This document shows, one piece after another, positions 1 through 7,663 of a DNA stretch of 64,000 nt. The position numbers and the translations under genes are program-made. The notes under the pieces are model-generated. The model was not told where the DNA came from, did not search any database, and worked only from the letters and a program-made list of their open reading frames with translations. Position 1 is the first letter of the stretch. Each line of letters opens with the position of its first letter. This stretch comes from Microgenomates group bacterium GW2011_GWC1_46_15 (GTDB taxonomy: Bacteria; Patescibacteria; Microgenomatia; UBA1400; UBA12028): contig LCLX01000001.1 of assembly GCA_001002285.1 (NCBI GenBank), forward strand, positions 186,001 to 250,000, in the 5' to 3' direction.

Positions 1-466
1 ACAGGGTGAGGAAAATGGTTGAAATATGGGTTGGTATGTAGAGTGTTGGATGAAAAATGAAAAATAACACAGCCAACTCAATGGCAGAAAATATAACGTT
101 TTGCAGTTTATCCGCAACGTCACGACTGAACCAAAACAAAAAAAAGTTGAGCGGCTTTACTAAATAAAGCGAAAGGTCTCCGGAATGTATAACACCGGCA
201 ACGTCAATAGTACGTGAGGACGTTACAACATAGCCGATGATACTTGCAGCAAAAATATACGTAAACATCTGCGCACTGGTATATCCGAATGCCGTGATGG
301 TTGAAGCAAATATTGCCTCCCACAATGAAAATGCAACAACAACTTGAATGATTTGACGCACCCTAAACATCACAAAGCTTGTTAGATATGTAAATCCATT
401 AATCCAGGAAACTTTTGCAACGATCCAATACTTTTTGAGTGAGTTCAAAAGTAATTTATTTTCCAT
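1..466 (-). CDS. ABC-2 type permease, DUF990-like (C-terminal part outside the window)
   Basis: About 155 residues are visible, reading leftward off the window edge from an ATG at 466. The start overlaps the last bases of the ATPase gene (stop at 456-458), so the two genes are translationally coupled. The N-terminus is a short cytoplasmic stretch (MENKLLLNSLKKYW) followed by several hydrophobic segments. The pattern, including a 'LSLYLVKPLNFFLFWFSRD' region, matches the 'YFVKPISLP' region of the permease at 2238-3080 and is typical of the DUF990/ABC-2 transporter family. It would be a third membrane subunit of the exporter encoded at 456-3080. The C-terminal half is not seen, so its integrity is unknown. 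The substrate cannot be told from sequence. Confidence 0.8.
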   Translation of the reverse strand, partial: MENKLLLNSLKKYWIVAKVSWINGFTYLTSFVMFRVRQIIQVVVAFSLWEAIFASTITAFGYTSAQMFTYIFAASIIGYVVTSSRTIDVAGVIHSGDLSLYLVKPLNFFLFWFSRDVADKLQNVIFSAIELAVLFFIFHPTLYIPTHISTIFLTL

Positions 467-1436
467 TTTGGAACACATCCCGGATGATGGCCTCAATTGG
501 CGGTTCCTCAATATTGAGATCGGCAATGGAGAAATCTTCCAAAAGTTTTGCCGCAAGCCGAGACGCTTCTTTCCGTGGAACCAAAATCGTTGCGGACGGG
601 AACTCAAATGATTTTACTTTCCCAATCGTTTCAAGTTTCTTTTGATCAGTTTCTTTTGAGAACACCACGGAAAGGATTTTATTTTTTGCGTACTTATCAA
701 TAATATCTTGAAGTTTTCCATCAAATAGTTTTTTCCCGTGATCAATAATAATGACGCGTTTGCATAGTTCTTTTACGTCGTCCATGTAGTGGCTTGTGAG
801 CAAAATTGTCGCGCCAAACGTGGTGTTATACTCGCGGACAAAGTCGCGCATAACTTTTTGCATCACCACGTCCAAACCAATTGTTGGTTCGTCAAGAAAT
901 AACACTTTTGGATTGTGGAGAAGCGCTGCGATGAGCTCGCACTTCATCCGCTGGCCAAGTGAGAGTTTGCGGACCTGAATATTAATCACATCTTTTACAT
1001 CCAAAAGAGTGACAAGTTTATTGAGCGTATGTTTGTACTGCGTGTCCGGAATTTCATAGATCGCTTTGTTGAGCAAAAACGTTTCCATCGCAGGCAAGTC
1101 CCACCACAGCTGGTTTTTTTGCCCCATCACGAGTGAAAACTGTTTTTGGAACTCAGGCTTCCTATCCCATGGAGTAAATCCAAGGACGGAAATCTCACCG
1201 GCGGTGGGGTACAGCAGACCAGACAATACCTTGAGCGTTGTCGTTTTTCCCGCGCCGTTTGGACCGATAAACCCAACCAACTCACCCGGTTCGATCTCAA
1301 AACTAATATCATTCACCGCCTGCACGGATTCGTATTTGCGCGCAAACAATGCTTTGAGCGATCCCATAAGCCCTGGTTGTTTCTTATACACCTTGTAGTA
1401 CTTTTTGAGATGCTGGACGGAGATGATTGATTCCAT
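456..1436 (-). CDS. ABC transporter ATPase, ABC-2/daunorubicin-type exporter
   Basis: A 326-residue nucleotide-binding subunit expected to power export through the flanking permeases. Walker A is GPNGAGKT (residues 58-65), the signature motif is LSLGQRMKCE (158-167), Walker B is VLFLDEP (178-184), and the switch histidine is in LLTSH (about 216). A C-terminal extension of about 90 residues after the ABC fold (KILSVVFSKET onward) is typical of ATPases paired with DUF990 permeases. It sits between permease genes: 20 nt follow the end of the upstream permease, and its own stop overlaps the start of the next permease. The arrangement implies one operon read from about 3080 leftward. Substrate unknown; lipids, glycoconjugates or drugs are all possible. 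Confidence 0.95.
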   Translation of the reverse strand: MESIISVQHLKKYYKVYKKQPGLMGSLKALFARKYESVQAVNDISFEIEPGELVGFIGPNGAGKTTTLKVLSGLLYPTAGEISVLGFTPWDRKPEFQKQFSLVMGQKNQLWWDLPAMETFLLNKAIYEIPDTQYKHTLNKLVTLLDVKDVINIQVRKLSLGQRMKCELIAALLHNPKVLFLDEPTIGLDVVMQKVMRDFVREYNTTFGATILLTSHYMDDVKELCKRVIIIDHGKKLFDGKLQDIIDKYAKNKILSVVFSKETDQKKLETIGKVKSFEFPSATILVPRKEASRLAAKLLEDFSIADLNIEEPPIEAIIRDVFQNGK

Positions 1437-1456
1437 GATTCCTCTATTCTATACCA

Positions 1457-2233
1457 TTACGACCCAATCCCTGAGTATTTTTTTATTGAATAATGAAAGA
1501 ACGCGCGGGTTGCTCCAAATAAAACGATAAAAAATGTGAGAAGTGCGACAAGTTCTTGCCACCGGAATTGATGAAGAAGAAGGCGCGTTGGTGTTGTTGT
1601 AATAAGCGCGAGCGGAATAATAATGGTAAGCATAGCGCCAACGAAGCCGGAGTAAATATCGGAAGGCATGGACCAAATTCTGCGGAGTGTTGGGACAATT
1701 TCAATAATATTATCGAGTTTTTCAACCCAAAATGTAAATGTTGCGGTAAAAAACCAAAGTGTATAAATAACGCCCATGGAGAGGAAGATTAACGCGATGT
1801 ACATCAATACTTGGCTTAACGTCACTGTTGGAAGATTGAGTGCAAGCAAGATAATACCGATAATGAGTCGAGGAACATTTGTAAAACTAATGTGCCGCAC
1901 TGAAAGCCGAAACTGAGCATCAATGGGTTGGAGGAGGAGGAAATCAAGTGTGCCGTTAAAAATGGATTCAGTATAGTTTTGTATGTTGCGCCAAAAAATT
2001 GACCATGTTGCCGCATCAATAATCATGTACGTCCCAGCAAACACGAGCATTTGCTGCTTATTCCATCCCGCAATATTTGAAGTTTGTAAAAACAAGATTT
2101 GATAAAACAAAAGAGAAAAGATTGTCCAGCCAGTTGAAACGAGTGACCACAAAAAGAAGTCCGCGCGGTACTCAAACAATCGCTGGAGTGATATTTTTGC
2201 GAAGTGAAGCCAGATGGAAAAATATTTTTTCAT
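1457..2233 (-). CDS. ABC-2 type permease, DUF990-like
   Basis: Polytopic membrane protein of about 258 residues. The start is taken at the ATG at 2233 (MKKYFSIWLHFAKISL), 4 nt after the stop of the upstream permease, with a GGCGGG stretch 7 nt upstream as a weak ribosome site. A longer reading from 2320 would overlap the neighbour and add a non-hydrophobic tail, so it is not preferred. An amphipathic N-terminal helix is followed by about six hydrophobic segments. The 'LDFLLLQPIDAQFRLSVRHI' region corresponds to the characteristic PI/PLN patch of the DUF990 family. Together with the ATPase it should form part of an ABC-2 exporter in the cytoplasmic membrane. Confidence 0.88.
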   Translation of the reverse strand: MKKYFSIWLHFAKISLQRLFEYRADFFLWSLVSTGWTIFSLLFYQILFLQTSNIAGWNKQQMLVFAGTYMIIDAATWSIFWRNIQNYTESIFNGTLDFLLLQPIDAQFRLSVRHISFTNVPRLIIGIILLALNLPTVTLSQVLMYIALIFLSMGVIYTLWFFTATFTFWVEKLDNIIEIVPTLRRIWSMPSDIYSGFVGAMLTIIIPLALITTTPTRLLLHQFRWQELVALLTFFIVLFGATRAFFHYSIKKYSGIGS

Positions 2234-2237
2234 TTTT

Positions 2238-3080
2238 TTACCCGCCTGCCGATGTGTATTTATACTGTGCGTGTTTCCACATAAACCGGATGATAAAAAC
2301 GCACACGACAACGTATACAAAAAAGAGACCCAACTCCCGTAGATCCGAGTGCAACACAGAATTTCTGGCCAACAATTGCGCCGGTGTTGAAAGCGCTAGT
2401 TTAAACGGTAAAAACGCGGCAATTTTTTGAATCCATTGTGGATAAAAAGTAAGTGGAGCAAGTGTTCCTCCAAAAATGCCCGTTACCATCCATTTGAAAT
2501 GGCCGATGCTGCTTGCCTCGTCCATCCAGAATGCTGCAAACACCACAAAAAAACTCAGAATAGAGTCAAAAATAAATGCGAGAAGAAGGAATGCTAAAAA
2601 GACAAACAGTTTAGAAAAAGTAAACGTGAACCCTGTGATAAGTCCCGCGTGAATGAGTCCAAACATCAATGCGAGAAATGGGAGAAGAAATGTGACGAAC
2701 GTCATGAGTTTTGATCCAAGTGCTTGGACAATAATGTACGTAGGGAGAGATATTGGTTTTACAAAATAGTAATCAATTTTTCCATACCGCACATTTTCAA
2801 CCCAGCGTTCTTCAAAATGCACCTCGGCAAGGTTAATAATAATGAGAACAGCAAGATAATAGATAATAAGTTGTGAAAGCGATTGTCCACCGACCGTTGT
2901 TTTTCCATGAAACACCGCGAGCCATGATGCGATTAAAATAAATGTCGGGAAAATGTCAAGAATGATCCATAAAAAAGTTTCCGCTCGGAATGCCAAGCCC
3001 TGAATGAGGCCGATGCGGAATACCGCTAACCATTTTTTTATCCTACGTTTTACCAATAATACTTTTCTCGAGATCCACAT
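2238..3080 (-). CDS. ABC-2 type permease, DUF990-like (first gene of the exporter operon)
   Basis: 280 residues with a basic N-terminus (MWISRKVLLVKRRIKKW) and about six membrane segments. The central 'GKIDYYFVKPISLPTYIIVQ' stretch is the conserved patch of the DUF990 branch of ABC-2 permeases. It is the first gene of a minus-strand operon with a second permease, the ATPase and a third permease. The start lies only 9 nt beyond the HU terminator hairpin (3090-3130), so a promoter in or beyond that hairpin, or read-through from hup, must drive the operon. No clear Shine-Dalgarno site is visible, and the start codon is the least certain part. Confidence 0.88.
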   Translation of the reverse strand: MWISRKVLLVKRRIKKWLAVFRIGLIQGLAFRAETFLWIILDIFPTFILIASWLAVFHGKTTVGGQSLSQLIIYYLAVLIIINLAEVHFEERWVENVRYGKIDYYFVKPISLPTYIIVQALGSKLMTFVTFLLPFLALMFGLIHAGLITGFTFTFSKLFVFLAFLLLAFIFDSILSFFVVFAAFWMDEASSIGHFKWMVTGIFGGTLAPLTFYPQWIQKIAAFLPFKLALSTPAQLLARNSVLHSDLRELGLFFVYVVVCVFIIRFMWKHAQYKYTSAGG

Positions 3081-3089
3081 ACCGGCATT

Positions 3090-3130
3090 AAAACATAAAA
3101 AGCCCCGGTTTCCCAGGGCTTTATGTTTTT
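3090..3130 (-). terminator. Intrinsic terminator after the HU gene
   Basis: An inverted repeat (AAAACATAAA-GCCC with GGGC-TTTTTATGTTTT read on the minus strand) is followed by a T-rich tract 20 nt after the hup stop. The stem is also T-tailed on the plus strand, so it could act in both directions. Confidence 0.8.
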
Positions 3131-3149
3131 AAGATCGCATTAAACGCAC

Positions 3150-3425
3150 TTACCACACATTCTTTTTTAGCGGTTTTCCAACGCGGAAGTTCACCACACG
3201 ATGACCTTTAATGGTCTGGCGATTTTCTTCTTTGCCGAATGGAACAACCTGTTTATCTTTCACTTTACCAAGATAAAACGTGCCAAATCCCGAGAGGACA
3301 ACTTTGTCTCCCTTTTTAAGCGTGCGGATTACCTCATCGAGGAAACCTTCAACAGCATCGTTTGCACCTTTTTTTGTAAGGTGTGCCTTTTTTGCGACAA
3401 CATCAATCAAATCTGATTTTGTCAT
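3150..3425 (-). CDS. hup: DNA-binding protein HU
   Basis: A 91-residue member of the HU/IHF family of dimeric nucleoid proteins that bend DNA. The alpha-helical N-terminus (MTKSDLIDVVAKKAHLTKKG), the KGDKVVLSGFGTF turn and the flexible arm with RQTIKG are all present, and the length is normal for the family (90-95). The ATG at 3425 is preceded by a good Shine-Dalgarno site (GAAAGGAGAGTC-ATG), and a sigma70-like promoter lies at 3454-3482. A terminator closes the transcript at 3090-3130, so hup is monocistronic and has a true leader, unlike many neighbours. The HU or IHF assignment within the family is by similarity only. Confidence 0.96.
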   Translation of the reverse strand: MTKSDLIDVVAKKAHLTKKGANDAVEGFLDEVIRTLKKGDKVVLSGFGTFYLGKVKDKQVVPFGKEENRQTIKGHRVVNFRVGKPLKKNVW

Positions 3426-3453
3426 GACTCTCCTTTCATTTCTTTATATTTCT

Positions 3454-3482
3454 ACAATACACAATATGCACGAATAAATCAA
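3454..3482 (-). promoter_or_regulatory. Promoter of hup
   Basis: TTGATT (3477-3482), a 17-nt spacer and TATTGT (3454-3459), read on the minus strand. The expected start gives a leader of roughly 20-25 nt that carries AAGGAG. Confidence 0.7.
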
Positions 3483-3516
3483 GCTATTGCCCAAAAGGGA
3501 ACACGATGAGTTCGCG

Positions 3517-5127
3517 CTACTTTGCGACATCTGATGCCCGGATCTCGCGGACAACGGTCACCGTGACCGTTCCAGGATACGTCATCTCTTTTTCTACGCG
3601 TTCTTTTATTGTGTGAGAAAGAACAGTGGTGTCATCATCATTTGATTTTTCAGGATTAAGAATGACGCGCACTTCTCTTCCTGCCTGAATTGCGTATGCC
3701 TCTTTGACTTGAGCATAACTTTTCGCAATGTCTTCAAGTTTTGTAAGACGTTTCACGTATTCTTCATAGTTTTCGTACCGCGCCCCAGGACGTGCTCCTG
3801 AAATAGCGTCTGCGATGTACACCAATATAGACTCTTTCGAGGTGAAATGCACATCTTCGTGGTGTTGTTCTACGCAGTCAATAATGACTTGCGGAATGTT
3901 GTATTTCTTGAGTAGATTTACACCAATCTCAACGTGGCTACCCTCTTCCCCCTCAACAACTTTTCCAATATCGTGCAACAAACATCCAAGCTTCACGGTC
4001 TCCACGTTCGCGCCAACTTCTTTTGCGAGCGCCGCGCCAATTTTTGTTTCTTCTAATGTGTGCGCAATGAGATTTTGCCCGTACGAGAATCGGTACTTAA
4101 ACCGTCCAAGCACTTGAATGAGATCGGATGGCAAGTTGTACACGCCGACTGCGTAACACAACCGCTTTCCTTCCTCGAACATGATTTTCTTGAGTTCCGT
4201 GGTTACTTTTTGCACGGTTTCTTCGATGCGGGTTGGCTGGATGCGTCCGTCTTTGATGAGTTGCTCAAGTGTAATGCGCGCAATTTCACGGCGGACGGGA
4301 TCAAATGAGGACAGCCGTACTTGACCGGGCTGGTCGTCGAGATCAATGTCCACGCCGGTTGCCTGCTCGAAGGCGCGGATGTTGCGTCCGTCTTTTCCAA
4401 TAATGCGGCCCTTGACTTCCTCGTCTGGAAGTTTGACGACAGAAACGGTGTACTCGGTTACATACTCGGTCGCGCCGTGGCGCATCGCGTCCACAAGAAT
4501 CTCTTTTGCTTTTTCATCAGCCTCTTCCTTGGCGACATTTTCTCTGGTTTGGATGAGCGTTGCCATTTCCTTGTCGAGTTTTTTCTCGAGATTTTCTAAA
4601 ATTTGCTGTTTTGCCTGTTCACGAGATAGTCCAGCGGCCTGCTCAAGTTTTTTAACAAGCGATTGTTTTAACTCTTCAAGCCCTTTCTCTTGTTTTTCAA
4701 GTTCTCCACGATGTTTCTGCAGTTCTTCATCTCTGGAGTCCAACGCTTTCAAACGCTGATCAAGACTGGAAAGTTTTTGGTCAATAGATCTCTCTTTTTC
4801 TGAAATTTCCTGGCGGAGTTGGCGGACTTCACCTTCCGCTTTTTCGCGGAGCCGAAGTGCCTCGTCTTTTGCCTCAACAATGATTTCGCGTGCACGCGCC
4901 TGAGATTCTCGGAGTGAGGTGTCGTCGCGCTGAGGTGCTGATGGGGTTGGTGACAGTGGACGCGCCCCACTTGAGGGATGCCCCAGCTTAATTGGTTCAA
5001 CAGGAACGTGTTTGAGCGTGCGCTGGTCTCTAAGCTTCTGCGGCGGTTTTACTGGCCCATGTTTTGCCGATTTTTGCTGTTGGTTAGGTCCAACAAAAAT
5101 GCTCGATAATGTGCTAAAAAGTGACAT
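3517..5127 (-). CDS. rny: Ribonuclease Y, soluble variant without the usual N-terminal membrane helix
   Basis: 536 residues. RNase Y is the endoribonuclease that starts bulk mRNA decay in many bacteria lacking RNase E. A long charged coiled coil (about 70-215) is followed by a KH domain with GRIIGKDGRNIRAFE, then an HD phosphohydrolase domain with the HD pair in LLHDIGK and the family motifs GSHVEIGV and ADAISGARPGARYE, ending in the conserved VVREIRA tail. The usual N-terminal transmembrane helix is missing. Instead there is a short amphipathic stretch (MSLFSTLSSIFVG) and a proline-rich linker of about 60 residues. The ATG has a good Shine-Dalgarno site (AAGGAG-TACT-ATG) and the mRNA has a long structured leader. 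Identity is firm; cytosolic location is an inference. Confidence 0.95.
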   Translation of the reverse strand: MSLFSTLSSIFVGPNQQQKSAKHGPVKPPQKLRDQRTLKHVPVEPIKLGHPSSGARPLSPTPSAPQRDDTSLRESQARAREIIVEAKDEALRLREKAEGEVRQLRQEISEKERSIDQKLSSLDQRLKALDSRDEELQKHRGELEKQEKGLEELKQSLVKKLEQAAGLSREQAKQQILENLEKKLDKEMATLIQTRENVAKEEADEKAKEILVDAMRHGATEYVTEYTVSVVKLPDEEVKGRIIGKDGRNIRAFEQATGVDIDLDDQPGQVRLSSFDPVRREIARITLEQLIKDGRIQPTRIEETVQKVTTELKKIMFEEGKRLCYAVGVYNLPSDLIQVLGRFKYRFSYGQNLIAHTLEETKIGAALAKEVGANVETVKLGCLLHDIGKVVEGEEGSHVEIGVNLLKKYNIPQVIIDCVEQHHEDVHFTSKESILVYIADAISGARPGARYENYEEYVKRLTKLEDIAKSYAQVKEAYAIQAGREVRVILNPEKSNDDDTTVLSHTIKERVEKEMTYPGTVTVTVVREIRASDVAK

Positions 5128-5283
5128 AGTACTCCTTGTCTGTAGATAAACATACGCATCCTTACTTTTTTGCTTTTATCGCGTGGGAGAATACGCCAAA
5201 ATACTTGGCGGACTAGTCTTTTTTAAGAATGAGTGAAAAAAGACGGTTTGTGTATAACATATACTCTCGTATGCGTATAAAGC
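5128..5283 (-). promoter_or_regulatory. Long structured 5' leader of rny
   Basis: About 155 nt separate the predicted transcription start from the rny ATG. It holds at least two clear inverted repeats: CGCCAA-AATAC-TTGGCG (5192-5208) and GTCTTTTTT...AAAAAAGAC (5216-5244). A weaker one around 5255-5280 is centred on ATAC-GAGA-GTAT. No small ORF or known riboswitch was recognised. Confidence 0.55.
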
Positions 5284-5289
5284 ACCGCA

Positions 5290-5318
5290 ATTGTACCGCG
5301 GTTTCACCGAATCGTCAA
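5290..5318 (-). promoter_or_regulatory. Consensus sigma70 promoter of rny
   Basis: TTGACG (5313-5318), a 17-nt spacer and TACAAT (5290-5295), beginning 2 nt past the recA stop codon. Almost perfect match to the housekeeping consensus. Confidence 0.85.
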
Positions 5319-5320
5319 TT

Positions 5321-6418
5321 TTAGCTTTCTACCTCAACCATGTCGCGTGGAACACTTTTTCCGCCTTTAATTTTTGCCCGGATCAATCCCTCAATCTCGT
5401 TCATAAGCTTGGGACTTTTCTCAAGTTCTATCTTGAGTGCGTCGCGGCCTTGTGCTAACACATTCCCCTTGTACTTGAAGAAACTCCCCGCTTTCTCCAA
5501 AATGTTCATTTCCGCGGCGACATCAACAATACTGCCGGACTTTGAGATACCACTGGAGTTCATGATGTCAAACTCGGCTGTTCTAAACGGGGGCGCAACC
5601 TTGTTTTTCACAATCTTTGCCCGATGCCGGCTTCCGATCACCACATCGCCGTCGGTGATGTTGCCGATCTTCCGCATATCGATACGGATTGAGGTGTAAA
5701 ACTTGAGCGCCTGTCCGCCGGATGTCGTTTCTGGATTTCCAAACATCACGCCGATCTTCATGCGGAGCTGGTTTGTGAAGATCAACAGTGTTTTTGATTT
5801 ATTGATGGCGGCTGTAAGTTTGCGCATGGCCTGCGACATTAATCTTGCCTGCATACCCATCGAGGCATCACCCATCTCACCCTCAATTTCTGCTTTTGGC
5901 ACGAGCGCGGCAACCGAGTCCACAACAATCACGTCTAAACCGCCGGAACGAATCAACGTTTCCGTAATTTCTAATGCCTGTTCTCCGGTATCGGGCTGTG
6001 AAATGAGTAAGTCATCAAGTTTTACGCCAATTGCTTCCGCGCGTTTAGGATCAAGTGCGTGTTCCGCATCAATAAACGCAACCGTTCCGCCCGCTTTTTG
6101 TGCTTCTGCGATAACGTGCAGACACACCGTTGTTTTTCCTGAAGCTTCTGGGCCAAAAATCTCCGCTATTCTTCCGCGCGGCATACCACCAACACCCAAC
6201 GCCAAATCCAGCGCGATAGAGCCGGTAGAAATGGAAGGAACTTCGAACTGGTGCTGCATACTTTCCCCCAACTTCATAATGGAGCCTTTGCCGTATGTTT
6301 TTTCAATTTGTTGAAGAGCAATGTTAACTGCTTGCATGCGCTGTTGCTTGAGGTTTGATACACTTCCCGGGACTGTTTGCTGAACCGTTTTAGCTTGTGA
6401 CGATTTAACTGGGGACAT
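5321..6418 (-). CDS. recA: Recombinase RecA
   Basis: 365 residues, a normal length for RecA, the ATP-dependent strand-exchange protein of homologous recombination and DNA-damage sensing. Walker A is GPEASGKT (89-96), Walker B is VIVVDS (163-168), and the DNA-binding loops QARLMSQAMRKL and NPETTSGGQALKFY are intact. The ATG has a strong Shine-Dalgarno site (AAAAGGAGCAGT-ATG). The N-terminal 25 residues are serine/glutamine rich and longer than in many RecA proteins. No LexA-type GAAC-N4-GTTC box was found upstream, although a 7-bp inverted repeat at 6552-6573 could be an operator. recA is followed by rny from its own promoter. Confidence 0.98.
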   Translation of the reverse strand: MSPVKSSQAKTVQQTVPGSVSNLKQQRMQAVNIALQQIEKTYGKGSIMKLGESMQHQFEVPSISTGSIALDLALGVGGMPRGRIAEIFGPEASGKTTVCLHVIAEAQKAGGTVAFIDAEHALDPKRAEAIGVKLDDLLISQPDTGEQALEITETLIRSGGLDVIVVDSVAALVPKAEIEGEMGDASMGMQARLMSQAMRKLTAAINKSKTLLIFTNQLRMKIGVMFGNPETTSGGQALKFYTSIRIDMRKIGNITDGDVVIGSRHRAKIVKNKVAPPFRTAEFDIMNSSGISKSGSIVDVAAEMNILEKAGSFFKYKGNVLAQGRDALKIELEKSPKLMNEIEGLIRAKIKGGKSVPRDMVEVES

Positions 6419-6551
6419 ACTGCTCCTTTTTTGCTATACCGTATACTTTTTGTACCAAAATTTCTTAAAGCCGGTTCCAAAAACAAGAAAGAAAAGCGAA
6501 ACTCTTATTCACTATAGCACGATACCACAATGTTTCGTGTTTTGCTCGGAT

Positions 6552-6573
6552 ATGTCGTACACAACGACGACAT
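6552..6573. other. Inverted repeat upstream of recA, possible operator
   Basis: ATGTCGT (6552-6558) and ACGACAT (6567-6573) form a perfect 7-bp inverted repeat about 135 nt upstream of the recA ATG. A looser GTACAC/GTGTAC pair overlaps it. Confidence 0.4.
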
Positions 6574-6725
6574 AGTGATAGTGTACAAGTGAAATCGAAC
6601 AAACACCTTACGGAAATGAAGTTGGTCTGTTATTGGATTAAAAATGGCGGGAGGGAAACAAGGGGAAATGCGTGGTAAAATAAGACTAATCTTGCTACGG
6701 GGCGTAGCATAAAAGTAGTGTGCAC

Positions 6726-6769
6726 GTCTGGGGGGCGTGCGGACCGAGAGCGTTACTCGGCGCCCCGAC
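6726..6769. other. GC-rich nested hairpin, possible structured RNA
   Basis: Segments GTC, GGGGCG and CCGAG pair with CTCGG, CGCCCC and GAC, with a 7-nt loop and a TGCGGA bulge. The 3' strand is continuous. It stands out as GC-rich in AT-rich surroundings and lacks a T-tract on the plus strand, so it is not a plain terminator there. A second perfect hairpin sits 17 nt to the left (6693-6709). Confidence 0.45.
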
Positions 6770-6820
6770 ATTTTAATTGACTAATCAATATTTTTAATTA
6801 TTGATTTCGGGTTATTTTTC

Positions 6821-6829
6821 TGTCATATT
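6821..6829 (+). promoter_or_regulatory. Extended -10 element, leaderless start of the nuclease gene
   Basis: TGT-CATATT followed by 6 nt and the ATG at 6836. No Shine-Dalgarno site is present. Confidence 0.5.
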
Positions 6830-6835
6830 TAAAGT

Positions 6836-7663
6836 ATGCATTTTGCTCATACTTCCTGTTCAGTATGTGGAAAACTCCTCGAGAGAAGAATGAATTGGAT
6901 TCTTGAGAACGAACGGCATGAATACAAAACATATTGCTCCAAAGAATGCCAATCGAAGGGGAAAACAAAAAAAGTACAGTGCATATGTGAAAATCCAAAG
7001 TGTAAAAAAGAATTTTCTCGAGAGTTAAATGATGTTTCACCACACAATTATTGTTCACGTTCGTGTGCTGTGGCAATAAATAATGTTCTCTACCCAAAGC
7101 GCAAAAAGATTACCGTTACTCGTACACCAACACCAAGAATTTCAAAGTATACAAAAGAAAGCATTATTTCTGAGATAAGCCACTTCTTTCAAGAAAATCA
7201 ACGCATTCCGTTGAAAATAGAGTTTGCAAAAGAATATTGGATGATCCGCAAATTATTTGGCACATGGAACAGTGCGATACGTACCGCCGGGTTCTCCCCT
7301 CATTCTCACCGATTCGCACACCGATATAAAGCGAAGGATCAGCACATGTGTGATTCATTGGCTGAGAAAATCATTGATGACTGGTTATTTACACGGGGCA
7401 TCAAACATAAAATCCATGTTCCGTATTATTACAGAAACATGACAGCGGATTTTTCGATAGGGACTACGTTAGTCGAGTATTTAGGGTTGTATGGGAAATT
7501 ACATCGATATGACGTACTTGTTGAGGAAAAACGCAAGTTATGGAAAAGGAGAAAGTTAGACGTTATTGAGATATATCCAGAAGATCTTTTTCCGCAAAAT
7601 CAACTTTCTGACGTGCTATCTCCATTATTGATTGACGATATTGTTACTTCTTTTACCGTGTAG
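6836..7663 (+). CDS. Zinc-ribbon, HNH-repeat and PD-(D/E)XK-like nuclease (homing-endonuclease-like)
   Basis: 275 residues. The N-terminal 90 residues hold two Cys-rich modules (CSVCGK...YCSKECQ and CICENPKCKKEF...YCSRSCA) that look like zinc ribbons. The middle carries a repeat-like helical segment (IRKLFGTWNSAIRTAGF) like those attached to HNH/homing endonucleases. The C-terminal 110 residues have the layout of a restriction-endonuclease fold: a glutamate in LAEKIIDDWL, an aspartate in TADFSIG, VEYLGL, a KRRKL segment and a final VIEIYPEDL strand, as in Vsr/DUF559-like nucleases. A free-standing selfish or defence nuclease is likely. It starts without a Shine-Dalgarno site and its 3' end overlaps the convergent gene by 64 nt. 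No host intron or intein was seen. Confidence 0.65.
   Translation: MHFAHTSCSVCGKLLERRMNWILENERHEYKTYCSKECQSKGKTKKVQCICENPKCKKEFSRELNDVSPHNYCSRSCAVAINNVLYPKRKKITVTRTPTPRISKYTKESIISEISHFFQENQRIPLKIEFAKEYWMIRKLFGTWNSAIRTAGFSPHSHRFAHRYKAKDQHMCDSLAEKIIDDWLFTRGIKHKIHVPYYYRNMTADFSIGTTLVEYLGLYGKLHRYDVLVEEKRKLWKRRKLDVIEIYPEDLFPQNQLSDVLSPLLIDDIVTSFTV

Larger units (their letters stand above)
6419..6835. other. Intergenic region rich in inverted repeats between recA and the nuclease gene
   Basis: This 417-nt gap contains no convincing ORF. From left to right it holds the recA leader, an inverted repeat ATGTCGT-N8-ACGACAT (6552-6573), a perfect hairpin TGCTACG-GGG-CGTAGCA (6693-6709), a GC-rich nested hairpin (6726-6769), an AT-rich inverted repeat AATCAATA-N8-TATTGATT (6783-6806) and the extended -10 of the nuclease gene (6821-6829). 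Confidence 0.6.

Noticed and set aside
6419..6835. LexA/SOS box upstream of recA
   Set aside because: No GAAC-N4-GTTC or CTG-N10-CAG box was found; only a different 7-bp inverted repeat is present.
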